From: Pseudomonadota bacterium
GTDB taxonomy: Bacteria; Desulfobacterota; Desulfobacteria; Desulfobacterales; RPRI01
Assembly (NCBI GenBank): GCA_018819005.1
Contig: JAHJQU010000155.1
Coordinates: 1-7,211 of the forward strand
Direction of reading: 5' to 3'
Length of the DNA stretch: 7,211 nt
Shown: piece by piece, positions 6,404 through 7,211 of the stretch
Layout of the letters: each line of letters opens with the position of its first letter
How positions within the stretch are numbered: position 1 is the first letter of the stretch
Translations under genes and position numbers: made by a program
The notes under the pieces: generated by a model
The model's input: only the letters and a program-made list of their open reading frames with translations
What the model was told of the DNA's origin: nothing
The model's database searches: none

Positions 6404-7105
6404 ATGAATTTCTTTTCCCGTCGGAACCAGATTGTGATTGGCGTCGTTTTTTTCTCTCTGGCTTTGCTGGTATACATATACAGAATACCATTATGGGATC
6501 AAATGGTATTCTACTATGATTTATTTACCGACAGGGAAAAGATCAAGACTTTTATCGGTTCATTCGGTGCTGCTGCTCCCGCAGTATTTATATTGATTCA
6601 GATATTGCAGGTTATTTTTGCGCCGATTCCCGGGGAGGCCACAGGTTTTATAGGAGGATATCTTTTCGGAGCCGTCAAGGGCTTTATTCTTTCCACAATC
6701 GGGCTTACAGCAGGCTCCTGGATCAATTTCATAATAGGCAGGTTTCTGGGGAAGCGTTATATCAGAAAAATAATTCCGTCCGATTCTTTGCAGAAATTCG
6801 ATACAGTCTTAAAACATCAGGGAATATTTGTAATAATCATTTTATTCATATTCCCCGGTTTTCCTAAAGACTATCTTTGCCTGTTTCTTGGGATAAGCTC
6901 GATTCCAGTTAAAGTGTTTCTTATTATTGCCGCCCTGGGGCGAATGCCTGGAACTTTCATGCTTAGCCTTCAGGGAGCTTCTCTTTATGATAAATCTTAC
7001 AAGGTTTTTGCGTTGATTACGGTTATTTTTATAATATGCGCAATAATAGGTTATGTGTATCGTGAATATCTGTACCGGTGGATTGATAAGCTGAACAACA
7101 AGTGA
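6404..7105 (+). CDS. TVP38/TMEM64-type (VTT domain) inner-membrane protein
   Basis: This is an integral membrane protein of the VTT/DedA superfamily, 233 residues long. Members have been linked to lipid scrambling or transport and envelope maintenance; the job of this one is unknown. A basic head (MNFFSRRNQ) leads into the first helix (about 9-27). Further hydrophobic stretches lie at about 56-75, 93-113, 140-150, 157-190 and 201-219. The family signature is APIPGEATGFIGGYLFG (73-89), thought to form a re-entrant loop, followed by GLTAGSWINFIIGRFLGKR (100-118). The second half-site is FPGFPKDYLCLFLGI (150-164), the PGFPKD form seen in TVP38-like proteins rather than classic DedA. The start ATG lies 25 bases after pgk, with only a weak, distant AAGAGAG upstream, so translation may depend on readthrough from pgk. 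Confidence 0.9.
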   Translation: MNFFSRRNQIVIGVVFFSLALLVYIYRIPLWDQMVFYYDLFTDREKIKTFIGSFGAAAPAVFILIQILQVIFAPIPGEATGFIGGYLFGAVKGFILSTIGLTAGSWINFIIGRFLGKRYIRKIIPSDSLQKFDTVLKHQGIFVIIILFIFPGFPKDYLCLFLGISSIPVKVFLIIAALGRMPGTFMLSLQGASLYDKSYKVFALITVIFIICAIIGYVYREYLYRWIDKLNNK

Positions 7106-7117
7106 ATGCGGAAACAA

Positions 7118-7144
7118 GGGGTCAGGGACCGGGGATCAGGGGCC
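7118..7144. repeat. Tandem G-rich repeat, two units of 13-14 bases
   Basis: GGGGTCAGGGACC at 7118-7130 is followed directly by GGGGATCAGGGGCC at 7131-7144. The second unit differs only by an inserted A and an A-to-G change. It lies 12 bases after the last gene's stop codon and is clearly more G-rich than its surroundings. It is probably a dispersed intergenic repeat. Confidence 0.6.
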
Positions 7145-7191
7145 TGGAATGTCGTAATCGAATTTTGTAATAAGAACTGCGAACCGCGTCG

Positions 7192-7207
7192 CCGTCATTA
7201 TTGACGG
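7192..7207. repeat. Short perfect hairpin at the window edge
   Basis: CCGTCA at 7192-7197 and TGACGG at 7202-7207 form a six-base-pair stem around a TTAT loop. The window ends four bases later, so it cannot be told whether a T-tract follows. It could be the terminator of the gene run or the edge of another repeat. Confidence 0.4.
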
Positions 7208-7211
7208 GCTC

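Overview
The window is a bacterial chromosomal segment of moderate G+C content, with every supported gene on the + strand. It opens with the last 57 codons of a thiolase. A small two-helix membrane protein follows, and then a tightly packed run of six genes: gyrA, gpsA, radC, a cysteine-cluster small protein, pgk and a VTT/TVP38-family membrane protein. The mix of a thiolase, these housekeeping genes and the kinds of short palindromic repeats between them suggests a Desulfobacterota-like (former Deltaproteobacteria) organism. That placement is inferred from general impression and was not tested by a search.

Layout. Positions 1-174 hold the 3' end of the thiolase. Positions 175-337 are non-coding and contain an imperfect palindromic repeat. 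Positions 338-493 encode a 51-residue hydrophobic protein with a good ribosome binding site. Positions 494-667 are non-coding and hold a long hairpin built on octamers plus a compact hairpin just upstream of gyrA. From 668 to 7105 six genes follow with gaps of about 29, -11, 25, 19 and 25 bases, which fits one transcription unit. Positions 7106-7211 are non-coding and hold a tandem G-rich repeat and a short perfect hairpin at the window edge.

How the genes fit together. GyrA is half of DNA gyrase, and gyrB is not in view. GpsA makes sn-glycerol 3-phosphate, the backbone of phospholipids. RadC is a JAMM-fold protein of unsettled function. Pgk is the ATP-yielding or ATP-consuming step of central carbon metabolism. 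The last gene is an integral membrane protein of a family linked to lipid movement. No single pathway joins them, so the cluster looks like a housekeeping operon of mixed function.

I see no defence island, CRISPR array, transposase, tRNA or rRNA. The least explained items are the two small proteins (338-493 and 4896-5165) and the three unrelated short repeat families, one in each non-coding gap. I do not see convincing evidence for a new multi-gene system.
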